Shown here one piece after another: positions 18,072-30,900 of a stretch of DNA of 64,000 nt. Position numbers and translations under genes: made by a program. The DNA is from Allolobophora icterica (Eukaryota; Annelida; Clitellata; Crassiclitellata; Lumbricidae). The first letter of the stretch is position 1. Every line of letters begins with the position of its first letter. Under the pieces are notes generated by a model. It was not told where the DNA came from. It ran no database searches and was given only the letters and a program-made list of their open reading frames with translations. The DNA lies in NCBI GenBank assembly GCA_963556255.1, contig OY744605.1, forward strand, positions 64,858,321-64,922,320, written 5' to 3'.

Positions 18072-21000
18072 ATTGTATTGTATTGTATTGTATTGTATTC
18101 GGATATTTATAAAGCGCTTCTAGCGGGAGGGCCATTCAGAAGCGCTCCCAGTGCGATAGACCCCGAGAGAAAAAGCAAGTTTTAAGAAAGGTAAAAGAGG
18201 AAGAGACGCTACCTGAGAGAATAGAAGAACGAACAAACGGAGGAAGCCCATTCCAAAGAGCAGGGCCAATGGAAGCAAACGACCTAGATTGAGCCAGTGA
18301 AGTCCTGACACGGGGAACGAGGAGGTCCAAACTTTATATATAGTGCTAATTCAAATAAAAGCACGAGTCGATGGCACTAAACAACTGTTCGCGTAGGCTA
18401 TACGCAGCGGCTTGTTCGTTATCGTATAGTTGTGAAGGCTTGAACCCGCACACTTTGGGTCACAGGGCAAGCGCTCGCCAAACGGCCATCCGTGTCACAG
18501 CATTGCTAATTATCGTTGAACTATTATATAGGTACTCGTTTGTACAATCCGGTAGCTTCATTGGTAGTTACAGACTTTATAGATGTTTCAAATACTGTTA
18601 AACTCTGTAAGTAAGCAAGTAGCTAAGATCCCATAGGGTATTTAATTAAATTGCACCTCAGAAGTTATTGGAGATTGGACAGAAAAGAGTACAAAAAGAT
18701 TGTCAACTGTTGCAAAGAGTAAGACCAACGCAGTGGATATTAGGTCCTCATCATGCTTCACACTCGCATCTCTTTGAGTTATGCCACCATGAAAACGCTG
18801 CAATTGCTAACTTGCTGAGGGACGGACCACATCTGGCTAAAGGCGAATCACATGTACGTTGAGTCGCCATTAGAAAGCCATCCTTTTCGTGATGTAATTT
18901 CCGATTCAATCGAAATCACCGAACAGAGTTCTCTAAAGGGAGGCAGCTAAGATCCGGCATTCCCGCTTTTATAAAGAAGATCAGTGTCACATGAGTCAAA
19001 GGTATGACCCAATTAGAATCAACCATGTACCCATAGGCTATAGCAGACACTTCGTTTAATAAACGTGTAACTAGAGGTCAGTGAGGAAGAATCAGTTCAG
19101 TCTGAGCCGGAGTCCAATGACTAGATCTAATAGACACTCATGTCATCCGCTTGGGCAGATTAGACTCGGGTTCGCCATTGCTGTCGAAATGATAAATTCT
19201 TGTAGTCGTCGTAATCCGGCTTCATCACTTCAGTGCAAGCTATTTGAAACTCTCTACAACGGTGTACATATATTACGCAAATTGAAGAGACATCCAAGAA
19301 CAGAATGACAGCAAATGCTAAGAGAATATTCGTGTCTCGTTCGTGGTCGGATGGTTGTCCTCCTAAGCAGACAGCTGCGATAGATGTGTTCTGAGTAGTT
19401 AATAGTAAGGCTGTTGATTAATCGCAGTTAACGTATGCGATTAAAAATGTGTGAAATTTTCTGGACGATTAACGCGATTAAAATTTTTAATCGCAAACAC
19501 AGTTTTGCCAAAAAAATTTGGATAAGAATTTATCGAACACTGCACATATATATACCTCTAGGAATAACTATTAACTTAATAGTAATTCCTAGTGGCATAT
19601 TTATGCGTCGGTGCTTAGAGAAAGATTTGGACTTTTCATTTATTTTTTAAACGGACTTTATCAAAATTAAAAATGAGTTAAATGCAAATTCAAGATTTGT
19701 ACTTAATTCAGATTGGTATGTACCACTTTGTCGAGTTGACCTTGAGGCGACATACAGCAATTGACGTGATCAGGGTTTGGTCTACAGAGTGGTTTACTTA
19801 TTCGTTTTCGATGATACAGTTGATCCAGCTAACGTTCCTACCAGTACAGCTCAGCCGGTTAACATACCAATATCAACATTAAACGGCATTGTACCATCTT
19901 CATCAGTAGCTGATTCAACAATCGCAGCCTCCACAGACAACACCATCTCAATGGCTGGACCTCCACTGGCATCGTCAGCAACCCCCACCACAAATATCGC
20001 GGATATCATTTCCACAGAGCAAGCACCTGCAGCCAACACCATATCAGCCGTTGGAAGTCCCGTGACAGCGTCAGTGGCAACCACAACGAGTATTTCGGAC
20101 ATCATTTCTACAGAGCAAGCACCTGCAGCCAACACCAGCTCATCGGTTGGAAATCCCGTGGCAGCATCAGTTGCAACCACAACGAGTATTTCGGACATTA
20201 TTTCTACAGAGCAAGCACCTGCAGCCAACACCATATCAGCCGTTGGAAGTCCCGTGACAGCGTCAGTAGGAACCACATCGAGTATTTCGGACATCATTTC
20301 TACAGAGCAAGCACCTGCAGCCAACACCATATCAGCCGTTGGAAGTCCCGTGACAGCGTCAGTAGGAACCACATCGAGTATTTCGGACATCATTTCTACA
20401 GAGCAAGCACCTGCAGCCAACACCATATCAGCCGTTGGAAGTCCCGTGACAGCGTCAGTGGCAACCACATCGAGTATTTCGGACATCATTTCCACAGAGC
20501 AGGCACCTGCAGCCAACACCATCTCATCGGTTGGAAATCCCGTGGCAGCGTTAGTAGCAACCACAACGAGTATTTCGGACATAATTTCCACAGAGCAAGC
20601 AGCTGCAGCCAACATCATCTCAACATCCGCACCTCCCGTGGTAGCGTCAGCAACACCAACCACGAATATCCCTGACATCATCTCTACACAGCAAGCACCT
20701 GCAACCTCATCAACAATTGACACACACGTCGTGTCAACAGTAATATCAACAGCAGCCTCAGGCATCACCACACCCGGATCGAATGGTCAGTTGGTTGAAA
20801 CTACAACAACCACACTTGCTCAACCTCTAACGATTGCACAAACCCCGCCTCAACCCTCGGGAACGCTCAAATGCGACTCAGAAATTTGCAAGTACCAATT
20901 TAGTGTGACGTCTTATAAATGTTCAATACAAACGCATTTGAAACTTCTCGACTTATCAGTGTAATATTACCTTTAAAATTAATTAGCAATTACTAGAAAC

Positions 21001-21882
21001 TAAAAATAACTGAGAACTATTAACTGTTACTAATCATTACTTACAACAGCTAGCAATACCGAACAGTCACTTCAATATATAATTTACTAACATAATATCA
21101 CACATGGTTTTGTTTGTTTGTCGCTACCGCAAAGTCATGGCTTATTCGGTAGATGTAGCAAAAACATGATTAAAGAATTCCACTAATATTTGGTAGATGT
21201 CGCCTTAACTCAAAACATAATTCTACCATACAGATTTTGTAGGCTGTGGAGTTCTTTATCTGTAGTTAGGGCTATATAAAGCAAATTCGCTGTTTTTGCA
21301 ACTTTAATTCTCGGCACAATCATAGGACTCAAATTCTGTAATCGTAACAATGAAAATTCTCTTCCTTTGACAGCTAAATCGGCTCGGCTTCTAATGCAGA
21401 AGAACACTGGAAACGGACTGGACCAGACATGGTCGACCTACAAGTACGGATTCAATGACGGAACAGGTGGTTACTGGATCGGAAACGAGAACCTCTACAG
21501 GATGACAAACAACGGTACAAAATGCAGACTCTGCATCGACATGCAACAAACGGCGTCCGGAAGACCGTGGAATTTTGCCTACTACGACTCCTTTATCGTA
21601 GGCAACGAAAACAATGGATACAATTACACCGCAACTGGGTTCGACGGAGACGTTGGCGATACCTTTGGTATCTCGAATCGTATCTGCAAATTCAGCGCGA
21701 AGGATCGGAACAATCAGCCTGCCTGTCCGAACTTTGCATCGGATGTAAAGGGTGGTTGGTGGTACCCTTGTGGTGGCACTCAAATCGTACTGAATGGCGT
21801 CGGAAGCACTGGATTCTTCTGGGCGGATCAGACGATGAGTCGATTCCTACAGACGAGCAACATGTGGATAGCCTGTCCTTAA
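16745..21882 (+). CDS. Gene A: secreted PAN-like / 32-aa repeat / fibrinogen-related protein
   Basis: Exons: 16745-17041 (signal peptide plus PAN/apple-like domain), 17705-17726 (micro-exon, GPAGEVQ plus one base), 19820 to about 20902 (repeat stalk), 21374-21882 (fibrinogen-related domain, TAA stop). Phases 0 and 1 match for the first two junctions. The start Met has a hydrophobic leader (MLFLIALYLTTYGFLAPTEA) and G at -3. The stalk spans 7 periods of 96 nt (SVGSPVTASVATTSSISDII type), rich in Thr/Ser/Ala and likely O-glycosylated. The fibrinogen exon has GYWIGNENLYRMTNNGTKC and KGGWWYPCGGTQIVLNG. A polyadenylation signal AATAAA is at 22162-22167. The repeat exon's donor is not certain. Family knowledge suggests an extracellular carbohydrate- or microbe-binding protein; no function is proven. 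Confidence 0.85.
17220..17460. repeat. Degenerate CTTACC/TGACCT stretch in intron 1
   Basis: Drifting TTACCGT/CTTGACCTG words with no fixed period. Equivalent stretches sit at the same place in B (25610-25880), C (43130-43400) and D (55090-55400), so it is ancestral to the array. Confidence 0.6.
17705..17726 (+). CDS. Gene A exon 2: 22-nt micro-exon
   Basis: Bounded by TTCAG and GTGAGT, it encodes GPAGEVQ plus one base and turns phase 0 into phase 1. The same 22-nt exon occurs at 26147, 43669 and 55646. Confidence 0.85.
18045..18330 (-). mobile_element. LINE 3' end with (AATAC)n tail, in gene A intron 2
   Basis: On the minus strand 18330-18136 reads PRVRTSLAQSRSFASIGPAL and WNGLPPFVRSSI, the characteristic C-terminus of CR1/L2-type LINE ORF2 proteins. 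It is followed by (AATAC)6 at 18069-18099 and a TA run at 18045-18068, as expected for a simple-repeat 3' tail. Confidence 0.8.
20011..20778 (+). repeat. Gene A 96-nt coding repeat array (7 periods)
   Basis: The STEQ or STQQ anchors at 20011, 20107, 20203, 20299, 20395, 20491, 20587 and 20683 are spaced exactly 96 nt. Typical unit words are ANTISAVGSPVTASV and ATTSSISDIISTEQAPA. Degenerate units flank both ends. Confidence 0.95.
21374..21882 (+). CDS. Gene A terminal exon: fibrinogen-related domain
   Basis: It opens after a strong acceptor (TTCCTTTGACAG) in phase 1 and encodes 168 residues to TAA. It starts near the position equivalent to WTVFQRR of standard fibrinogen domains and carries YDSFIVGNENNGYNY, VGDTFG, CKFSAKDRNNQPAC (calcium-site region) and KGGWWYPCGG. 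It ends with a Cys-Pro (WIACP). Confidence 0.9.
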
Positions 21883-22456
21883 CGAAAGTCGAACTTCCAG
21901 TCATTCATAATGCGGTGATTGTTGACGACACATGGGCATTTGTCTTTCGACTATTTCAAACATTGGCCAGTGACTGATCGGCGCGGGGACAATAATTGGG
22001 CTTTATCGATTGATTTTAAACTACACAATAGTAGAGCTTAGCAATTCTTGTAAAAGAATCTTTGAAATTGCTTTAATTACATTATCAGATTGTAAGAATA
22101 TTTCTTTCTTTATTGCCAGTGAAATGCTTTTCAATCACAGCCAGTTATAAGCCCATGCATGAATAAATACGACTACATACGCTTAAGTATGATATAATAT
22201 CACGATTTTCATAATTATTGACCACACTTCGCAATCATTCATCCAGATCCCGTATTTCCTTTCACTTCCATTAGAAGTGCTTCACCTGGGTGGAGGTTTT
22301 CGATCATGCAATCTTCCCAGTAAAGACTATGGATAGGCGGCGCTTCGGCGGGTTTATTCCAGTTAAGCACGTCTGTAATACTACTCTATTTTGCCGTGGC
22401 TGGACTAGGGGCGCTCCTGAGTAGACAGCCTTAAAGGGGCGCTATATAAATGTTCC

Positions 22457-22458
<2 letters not shown>

Positions 22459-22553
<95 letters not shown>
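22459..22553. repeat. (AAT)n microsatellite
   Basis: About 31 perfect AAT triplets lie just upstream of a hairpin element. Confidence 0.95.
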
Positions 22554-22572
22554 GCAGACTTGGATGAGGGAT

Positions 22573-22690
22573 AACCGTTCCAGAAATATAACTTATTTAA
22601 TCTCTAAGACCTTGAGGGAATGAAGTACCTCAGGGCAACAACAACAAAATAATAATAATAATGACACCAATAATAATATATTATTGACAA
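22573..22690 (+). mobile_element. Hairpin element with AAT tract, copy 1
   Basis: CCGTTCCAGA is followed by a stem-loop (CCTTGAGG at 22610-22617 pairing with CCTCAGGG at 22628-22635), then GGCAAC and AAT-rich sequence. Related copies are at 39850, 62085, 62453 and 62521. Confidence 0.6.
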
Positions 22691-24674
22691 CAATAATAAT
22701 AATAATAATTAAGGAAGGGGCTTCGAACAGTATACTCCAGAACCATGCTGACGGGATTGAACAGGACACTTTCGGTAGCCTACGACAGATCCTGTATTGC
22801 CATTCAGGCACAAAGTGCTCGGACTTTGTTAGATTCATGCGTTGGAGCGGCTTAACAGACCCACGTGATGCGCGCTGCCTCGTGCTGGGTTCAGCCGTTA
22901 AATTAAAAAAAATGGATAAGAAGTTGCGCCACGGTCTGGAAATGATCATGAAAGTCAAGCTGAAATCTTCGATGACATTAATTTCACATGGAAGCAGGCC
23001 ATTCTTCCGATTATGGATATGGTGGTATAGGTATTAGAAGAGCGTCGATGCTGGATCCTTCCGCATATTTAGCTTAAGCTGCATTCACCCAGCCACTTGT
23101 TGCAGCCATACTCGGTCGTGAAGACTAGACAGATGTACATAATAATGAGATTCTGACAGTTCGTGAATCGACACGGCTGGTGGGAGTTGGATCCAGCGCC
23201 AATCAGGCAGAATGTCTGGGACAGACCCTTGATTGAACGGGACAGGACGGAGATCTGCTCCTCATGTAATGATCCATCCAATCATGCAAGATTGGCGAAG
23301 ATGTCCTCAACTCCCGCGGGGACTAGTTTTTGACCCTAACCATTTCTTGTTGTGGCCTCTGTCTCAGCAATGAGGATTTCCGTGTGGCGGTCGGCCTTCG
23401 GCTTGTCCTTAGCATATGCACGCCGCACCAAGCCCGTGCGATGAAACAGTAGATGCAGGAGGTAACCATGGTTTGCTACACAAAATTCAGTCCTCCATCC
23501 AACACCCAGCTTTATCCCTATTGCTTTTGAATGACTGAGGCCAATAAACAGGGCTGGACCCGAGCTTGTTGGCTATTTGGGCCGCCGTATATCCGCTATT
23601 TCTGGTGACCCACTTGTGTCATCACATATTTTCTAACGCCTTTCTATTTGAACTCAGCGTTACAATGCCGTGGCTTTTAAAGGCTCCTTAATGGGGATGA
23701 AAACCGTTAGTTACAGAAGCAGTGTTTGTTGCCGTGCGTTCATTCTTTTTGAGTTCCTAACAGATCGTTTATACTTCGGTTTAAGATAATAATAACGCAT
23801 AAGGCATCGATCAATTCTAAAACATGTTTGTAATCCGGATCAAATCCAGCTGAGTCCATGGATACAGCCTAAGGGCGATCAATGCTGACGCATGTATTGC
23901 ATGAAAAGCAATTTAGAAGTCATCATAATGGAAGATTGAAGAGTTTTCTAGATATTGCATCAACTCTTTTCAACTCTTGCTCTCTTACAGAACAAAGCAA
24001 GAACAAGGTTGACTGCTTTCTCATCAATTTAGCTGTCTTCTAACGCATTGTTCTGCAAGACTGATTGGCAGTTGTTGACGAAATGCCCGCATTCGTTACG
24101 GTCACGCTCCAATGAAACTTCAGATCATCGGCATCTCGATGGCCATTACGGTTGAACGGCGTTGCGGTATTATTCTGCAGGACTGTTGTACGATCCTATA
24201 TCCAGCTACGTTTCAACCACAATATTCTTACGCCCAATGAGCGTTGTTATTTAACGGTCGAAAAAATTAACAAACTTATTGTAAATGGGAATGTGTCAAT
24301 TTGTTCGTAACACGCTGGCATAGTTCTGCAGTCTTTTCAATGAAGCCATCTAAGCAGCAAGTTCTACAATTATCGTTCACATGGCTGTCGAAAACCACTA
24401 TGAGTGCAGTCGATAAATACAGATTGCAGCTCTGTCTATTCCAAGAATCAATAACATTGGTGCCAGAAGTAATCGACAAACAAGCGAGCATTTCCACAAC
24501 TGACTTCAAACGAACGCGACTACATTATCCCAGTCCTCTGTAGCGTTGATTACATACGGAAGTCGACAGCCATAACTTTCACACGAACTAGAATGCATTG
24601 CGAGGGTCTGTGTCGTTGGTACTAATCCAAACACTAACAGTTTGAAATCTACATAAGAAATCACCGGAAAGGAA

Positions 24675-24986
24675 ATGTTGTTCCTGATAGCTTTGTACCT
24701 CACAATCTACAGTTTTCTGGCATCCACAGAGGCGATGATCGAGAGCGTTTTTTCGATGGCACGGAGAGATGGCGACAGTGTAGGCCTACCACTGTGCGCC
24801 ATGGATCAACCATCTGCGGTGAAGTCCACCAACAGCGCCATCTGGTGTGGCATAGAGTGCATCACATCATCGTCGTCGATGTGCCACTCCTTCAGCTACT
24901 TCGAAACGATAAATAAATGCAATATTTTCTTCTTTCAGCCGACGAATTATGTCGTCGAAGATGGCTGCGTTACCTATGGGGTCATC
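24675..24986 (+). CDS. Gene B exon 1: signal peptide and PAN/apple-like domain
   Basis: It has the same module as A, with two extra residues (DSVGLPLC) and three at the exon end (GVI before GTAAGT). The cysteine pattern is unchanged: LC, WCGIEC, SMC, NKC, DGC. Confidence 0.85.
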
Positions 24987-27900
24987 GTAAGTATAACCAT
25001 TCACATACGATGAAATCAAATCAAATCATAAATCAAATCATTTATTGAATCGAACAAAAACAGAAAATATTTTAGTCGACTAGTTATTTAGATAACATCG
25101 TGTATTATAAGAGTACGGAACATAGCGATATACAAATCATAAGATATAGATTATTGCCATTCTTAGGACTGATTATATCGATGTAGCTTGAAGTCACTAG
25201 GATTGATAGGCCTTGAAACACACAGATGACGATTCTCGAAGGGAAGAAGCTGTAATAGCTTATCCAGTCATCCCCGGTCATTAGTATTCCCATATAAAAG
25301 CGATCAGCTGAGAGTGGCACTCAAATAAAATCTATGTTTATTAACATACAATCAGCTATAGTAAGAGTGATGTTAGTCAGTTCTTATGAAGCTAGTATTG
25401 ATCAATCAAAAATGTTCTGTGAGGATTCTTAAAACCACTTTGTGAGCACGGTGTAAGCAGGTTAGAATCGATTGAATTCCAAAGTTGCGGACCTTTTACT
25501 TTAACTAAATCCTCTCGTCATTGTATTTCTTTAACACATCTGACCGAATTTCAGACTGATCCAGAAGAATGGACTAGTACAAAAGAATGTACGACTGACT
25601 CGAGTCTGTCTGACCTGATCTAACTATGCCGTATCTTATCTGATCCGAGTTGCATTAAATTGACTTTATCTATCTTTCCCGACATGCTGATCTTACAAGA
25701 CTTACATATCTACCCTACCTCACCCGCCTAAGCCTAACCGTAACGTTGCTTATCTTACCCTACACGACATGACCTGGTCGTATTTTGCATGACCGTACTT
25801 GACCTGGTCTTATCTTACCTTGCCTGACCTTACCGTACCTTCTCATAGCCTTAACTTCACTTGTCCTGGCCTCTCTTAATGGCGTATGACCTTATCTCGA
25901 ACCTGAACTAACCTAAGTACATAGTTTAGGCTAAAAAAACAAGAGTTAAACACACCAACATCTTACTGCAGTTGATAAAATAGACAGTCACACGATCCCA
26001 AAACAGAGCAAAATGTGTGCGTTTAAAGATTTTTTAATCTGAACATTTATGTAGTACCTTTAGTTACTCACTAAGCTCTCGACTGATTTTATGTGTGCAG
26101 AATAGTATCACGTAATCTAAAATCTATTGTTTTGTTTTTCCTTCAGGGACCTGCTGGAGAAGTGCAGGGTGAGTCCTCAAAATCAGACCCGTGTCATTTG
26201 CCATAGATGCTAATATGTATTGCTGAATATTCATTGTTTTGCGTCTCAAAAGTAGATTTATCGATTTTGAGCAGCTATTAAAGGTTTGAAATGAATGAAG
26301 GAAATAAACAACGAATTAAGGAGTAAAAGAGGTAGGGAGGAAGAAATTAAGAAACGCACGGATGAGCAAACGAACGAAAGAGCGAATGATTTAAAGGTCT
26401 GCTCAGGGCATCCGTTTAGACCACGGTTTTCGGTTTAGGTCGATAATTTTATACATTTATTTATGTTAAAGTGTGCAAGTAAGCAAGTAGCTGAAATCCC
26501 ATATGGTACTCCATTAAAATGAACAATAGAAGTTACTGGAGATTGGACAAAAAAGAGGACAAAGGGTAATATTGTGGCTGGCCAGATTGTCCACTGTTGC
26601 AACGGTAAAGACAGACTCGATGGAGATAAGGCCCTCATCATGTATCTCGCTCACGTCAATTGAGTTATTCCGCCTCGAATTTCCTGCAATTGTTAACTTA
26701 ATGAGTGACGGACAACACCCGGCGACACGCAAACTACATGTATGTTGAGGCACAATTGAAAAACCACTCGCTTTTCGAGACGTAGTTTCCTATTTATTGA
26801 AGTCACCAAACAGAGTTTACTAAGGGAGGCTGTTAAGATCCGACATTCCCGCTAATTTATAAAGATCAATGTCACAGGAGTCAAAGATATGAACCAATTA
26901 GAATCCCCAGGCTACAGTAGCAACTTCGTTTAATAGACGTGTAACTATAGAGGGAGGAGGTCAGTGAGAAAGAATCAGTTCAGTCTGAGCATCGGTCTAG
27001 CTCTAATAGAGACTTACGTCATCCACTTGGGGAGATTAGACGGTTGCACGTCGTTGCAGTCAAAATGGTATATAATCCGATTTAGTCACTTGAGTGCGCC
27101 TATGTGAACCCAATCATATAATTATGCACATTGAAGAGACATCCAAGACATCCAGAGTGACAACAAATGCTAAAGTAACATCCGTGTCCCGTTCGTGTTC
27201 GGATGGTAATCATCCTGAGCAGACAACTGCAATAGATGTGTTCTAAGTAGGCCTATAGCTATAGTTAATAGTAAGGCTGTTGATTATTCGAAGGTAACGA
27301 GCGCGATTAATGCGTTAAATTTTCTGGACTGTTAACGACTCACGAGCATGGTTTCTTAAACCACCCAGTTTTACTATGATGAATCGCTGTGTTCACTGTT
27401 TGTTGTAAGACCTGTGCTGCAAGGTATTTAGTTGGAAAATGTATTGTAGCCTTGTCATTCTGCAAGTGTCCTGTACACAGTGTACTACAACTTGAACCAT
27501 AGATACCTTGGGAAAAGAACAGTAGTTCAATGTACTTAGGCTACCAACGAATTAAATTCTTACTGCTTTATGGCATAAAGTTAACCCTTTGCTTGCCAGA
27601 TATTTTAAGCCCTTGTTCTGACCCAGGCCAGATATTTTGGGTTAATATTGTAATCGCAAACAAAGTTTTGGATAGGAATTTACTGAACACTGTACATATA
27701 TACCCCTAGGAATAACTCAGCTGAATAGTTATTTCTAGAGACATATATTTGCATCGGTGCTTAGAGAAAGAGTTGGACTTTTCAAATGCTTTATAGACTG
27801 AACTTATCAAAATTAAAATTGGTAAAAAGCAAAAATCACGGTTCTTACTAGACTTAGATTTGTAAGTGCCACTTGGTCAAGTTTACCCTGAGGCGACATA

Positions 27901-30900
27901 CATCAACGTAACTATGGTTTGGTCTAATCAGTGGTTAACTTATTCGTTTTTGATGAAACAGCTTATCCAGTTAGCGTACTTTTACCAATACAGATCAGCC
28001 GATAAACGTACCAATATCAACATCAAACGGCATTGGAGCTTCAGCAGCTGATTCTACATCTGCATCGGCAACCGCAGCCTCGGTAGCCAACACCATCTCA
28101 ATGGCTGGATCTCCACTGGCAGCATCAGCGGCACCGACCACAAATGTCGCGAACATCATTTCTACAGAGCAAGGAGCTGCAGTTAACACCATCTCATCGG
28201 TTGGAAATCCCGTGGCAGCGTCAGTAGCAACCACAACAAGTATTTTGGACATTATTTCTACAGAGCAAGGAGCTGCAGTTAACACCATCTCATCGGTTGG
28301 AATTCCCGTGGCAGCGTCAGTAGCAACCACAACGAGTATTTTGGACATTATTTCTACAGAGCAAGCAGCTGCAGTTAGCACCATCTCATCGGTTCGGAAT
28401 CCCGTGGCAGTGTCAGTAGCAACCACAACGAGTATTTTGGACATCATTTCTACAGAGCAAGGAGCTGCAGTTAACACCATCTCATCGGTTGGAAATCCCG
28501 TGGCAGCGTCAGTAGCAACCACAACGAGTATTTTGGACATTATTTCTACAGAGCAAGGAGCTGCAGTTAACACCATCTCATCGGTTGGGAATCCCGTGGC
28601 AGCGTCAGTAGCAACCACAACGAGTATTTTGGACATTATTTCTACAGAGCAAGGAGCTGCAGTAAACACCATCTCATCGGTTGGGAATCCCGTGGCAGTG
28701 TCAGTAGCAACCACAACGAGTATTTTGGACATTATTTCTACAGAGCAAGGAGCTGCAGTTAACACCATCTCATCGGTTGGGAATCCCGTGGCAGCGTCAG
28801 TAGCAACCACAACGAGTATTTTGGACATTATTTCAACAGAGAAAGCAGCTGCAGCCAGCACCATCTCATCGGTTGGAAATCCCGTGGCAGCGTCAGTAGC
28901 AACCACAACGAGTATTTTGGACATCATTTCCACTGAGCAAGCAAGTGCAGTTAACACCATCTCATCGGTTGGAAATCCCGTGGCAATGTCAGTAGCAACC
29001 ACAACGAGTATTTTGGACATTATTTCTACAGAGCAAGCAGCTGCAGCCAGTACCATCTCATCGGTTGGAAGTCCTGTGACAGCGTCAGTAGCAACCACAA
29101 CGAGTATTTTGGACATTATTTCAACAGAGCAAGCAGCTGCAGCCAAAACCATCTCATCGGTTGGGAATCCCGTGGCAGCGTCAGTAGCAACCACAACGAG
29201 TATTTTGGACATCATTTCCACAGAGCAAGCAGCTGCAGCCAAAACCATCTCATCGGTTGGAAATCCCGTGGCAATGTCAGTAGCAACCACAACGAGTATT
29301 TTGGACATTATTTCTACAGAGCAAGCAGCTGCAGCCAGTACCATCTCATCGGTTGGAAGTCCTGTGACAGCGTCAGTAGCAACCACAACGAGTATTTTGG
29401 ACATTATTTCAACAGAGCAAGCAGCTGCAGCCAAAACCATCTCATCGGTTCGAAATCCCGTGGCAATGTCAGTAGCAACCACAACGAGTATTTTGGACAT
29501 TATTTCTACAGAGCAAGCAGCTGCAGCCAGTACCATCTCATCGGTTGGAAGTCCTGTGACAGCGTCAGTAGCAACCACAACGAGTATTTTGGACATTATT
29601 TCTACAGAGCAAGCAGCTGCAGCCAAAATCATCTCATCGGTTGGAAATCCCGTGGCAGCGTCAGTAGCAACCACAACGAGTATTTTGGACATCATTTCCA
29701 CAGAGCAAGCAGCTGCAGCCAAAACCATCTCATCGGTTGGAAATCGCGTGGCAGCGTCAGTAGCAACCACAACGAGTATTTTAGACATTATTTCAACAGA
29801 GCAAGCAGCTGCAGCCAAAATCATCTCATCGGTTGGAAATCCCGTGGCAGCGTCAGTAGCAATCACAACGAGTATTTTGGACATTATTTCTACAGAGCAA
29901 GGAGCTGCAGCCAGCACCATCTCATCGGTTGGAAATCCCGTGGCAGCGTCAGTAGCAACCACAACGAGTATTTTGGACACTATTTCCACAGAGCAAGCAG
30001 CTGCAGCCAAAACCATCTCATCGGTTGGAAATCGCGTGGCAGCGTCAGTAGCAACCACAACGAGTATTTTGGACATTATTTCTACAGAGCAAGCAGCTGC
30101 AGCCAAAACCATCTCATCGGTTGGGAATCCCGTGGCAGTGTCAGTAGCAACCACAACGAGTATTTTGGACATCATTTCTACAGAGCAAGGAGCTGCAGTT
30201 AACACCATCTCATCGGTTGGAATTCCCGTGGCAGCGTCAGTAGCAACCACAACGAGTATTTTGGACATTATTTCTACAGAGCAAGCAGCTGCAGCCAAAA
30301 CCATCTCATCGGTTCGAAATCCCGTGGCAATGTCAGTAGCAACCACAACGAGTATTTTGGACATTATTTCTACAGAGCAAGCAGCTGCAGCCAGTACCAT
30401 CTCATCGGTTGGAAGTCCTGTGACAGCGTCAGTAGCAACCACAACGAGTATTTTGGACATTATTTCTACAGAGCAAGCAGCTGCAGCCAAAATCATCTCA
30501 TCGGTTGGAAATCCCGTGGCAGCGTCAGTAGCAACCACAACGAGTATTTTGGACATCATTTCCACAGAGCAAGCAGCTGCAGCCAAAACCATCTCATCGG
30601 TTGGAAATCGCGTGGCAGCGTCAGTAGCAACCACAACGAGTATTTTAGACATTATTTCAACAGAGCAAGCAGCTGCAGCCAAAATCATCTCATCGGTTGG
30701 AAATCCCGTGGCAGCGTCAGTAGCAATCACAACGAGTATTTTGGACATTATTTCTACAGAGCAAGGAGCTGCAGCCAGCACCATCTCATCGGTTGGAAAT
30801 CCCGTGGCAGCGTCAGTAGCAACCACAACGAGTATTTTGGACACTATTTCCACAGAGCAAGCAGCTGCAGCCAAAACCATCTCATCGGTTGGAAATCGCG

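Larger units (their letters stand above)
22168..24674. other. Intergenic region A-B
   Basis: Holds an AAT microsatellite (22459-22553), a hairpin element (about 22573-22650), then a block (about 22700-24674) that is duplicated upstream of C (40797-42688) and in part upstream of D (52840-54642). The final 600 nt before the ATG are highly conserved in all copies and probably include the promoter and 5' UTR. No TATA box could be placed with confidence. Confidence 0.6.
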
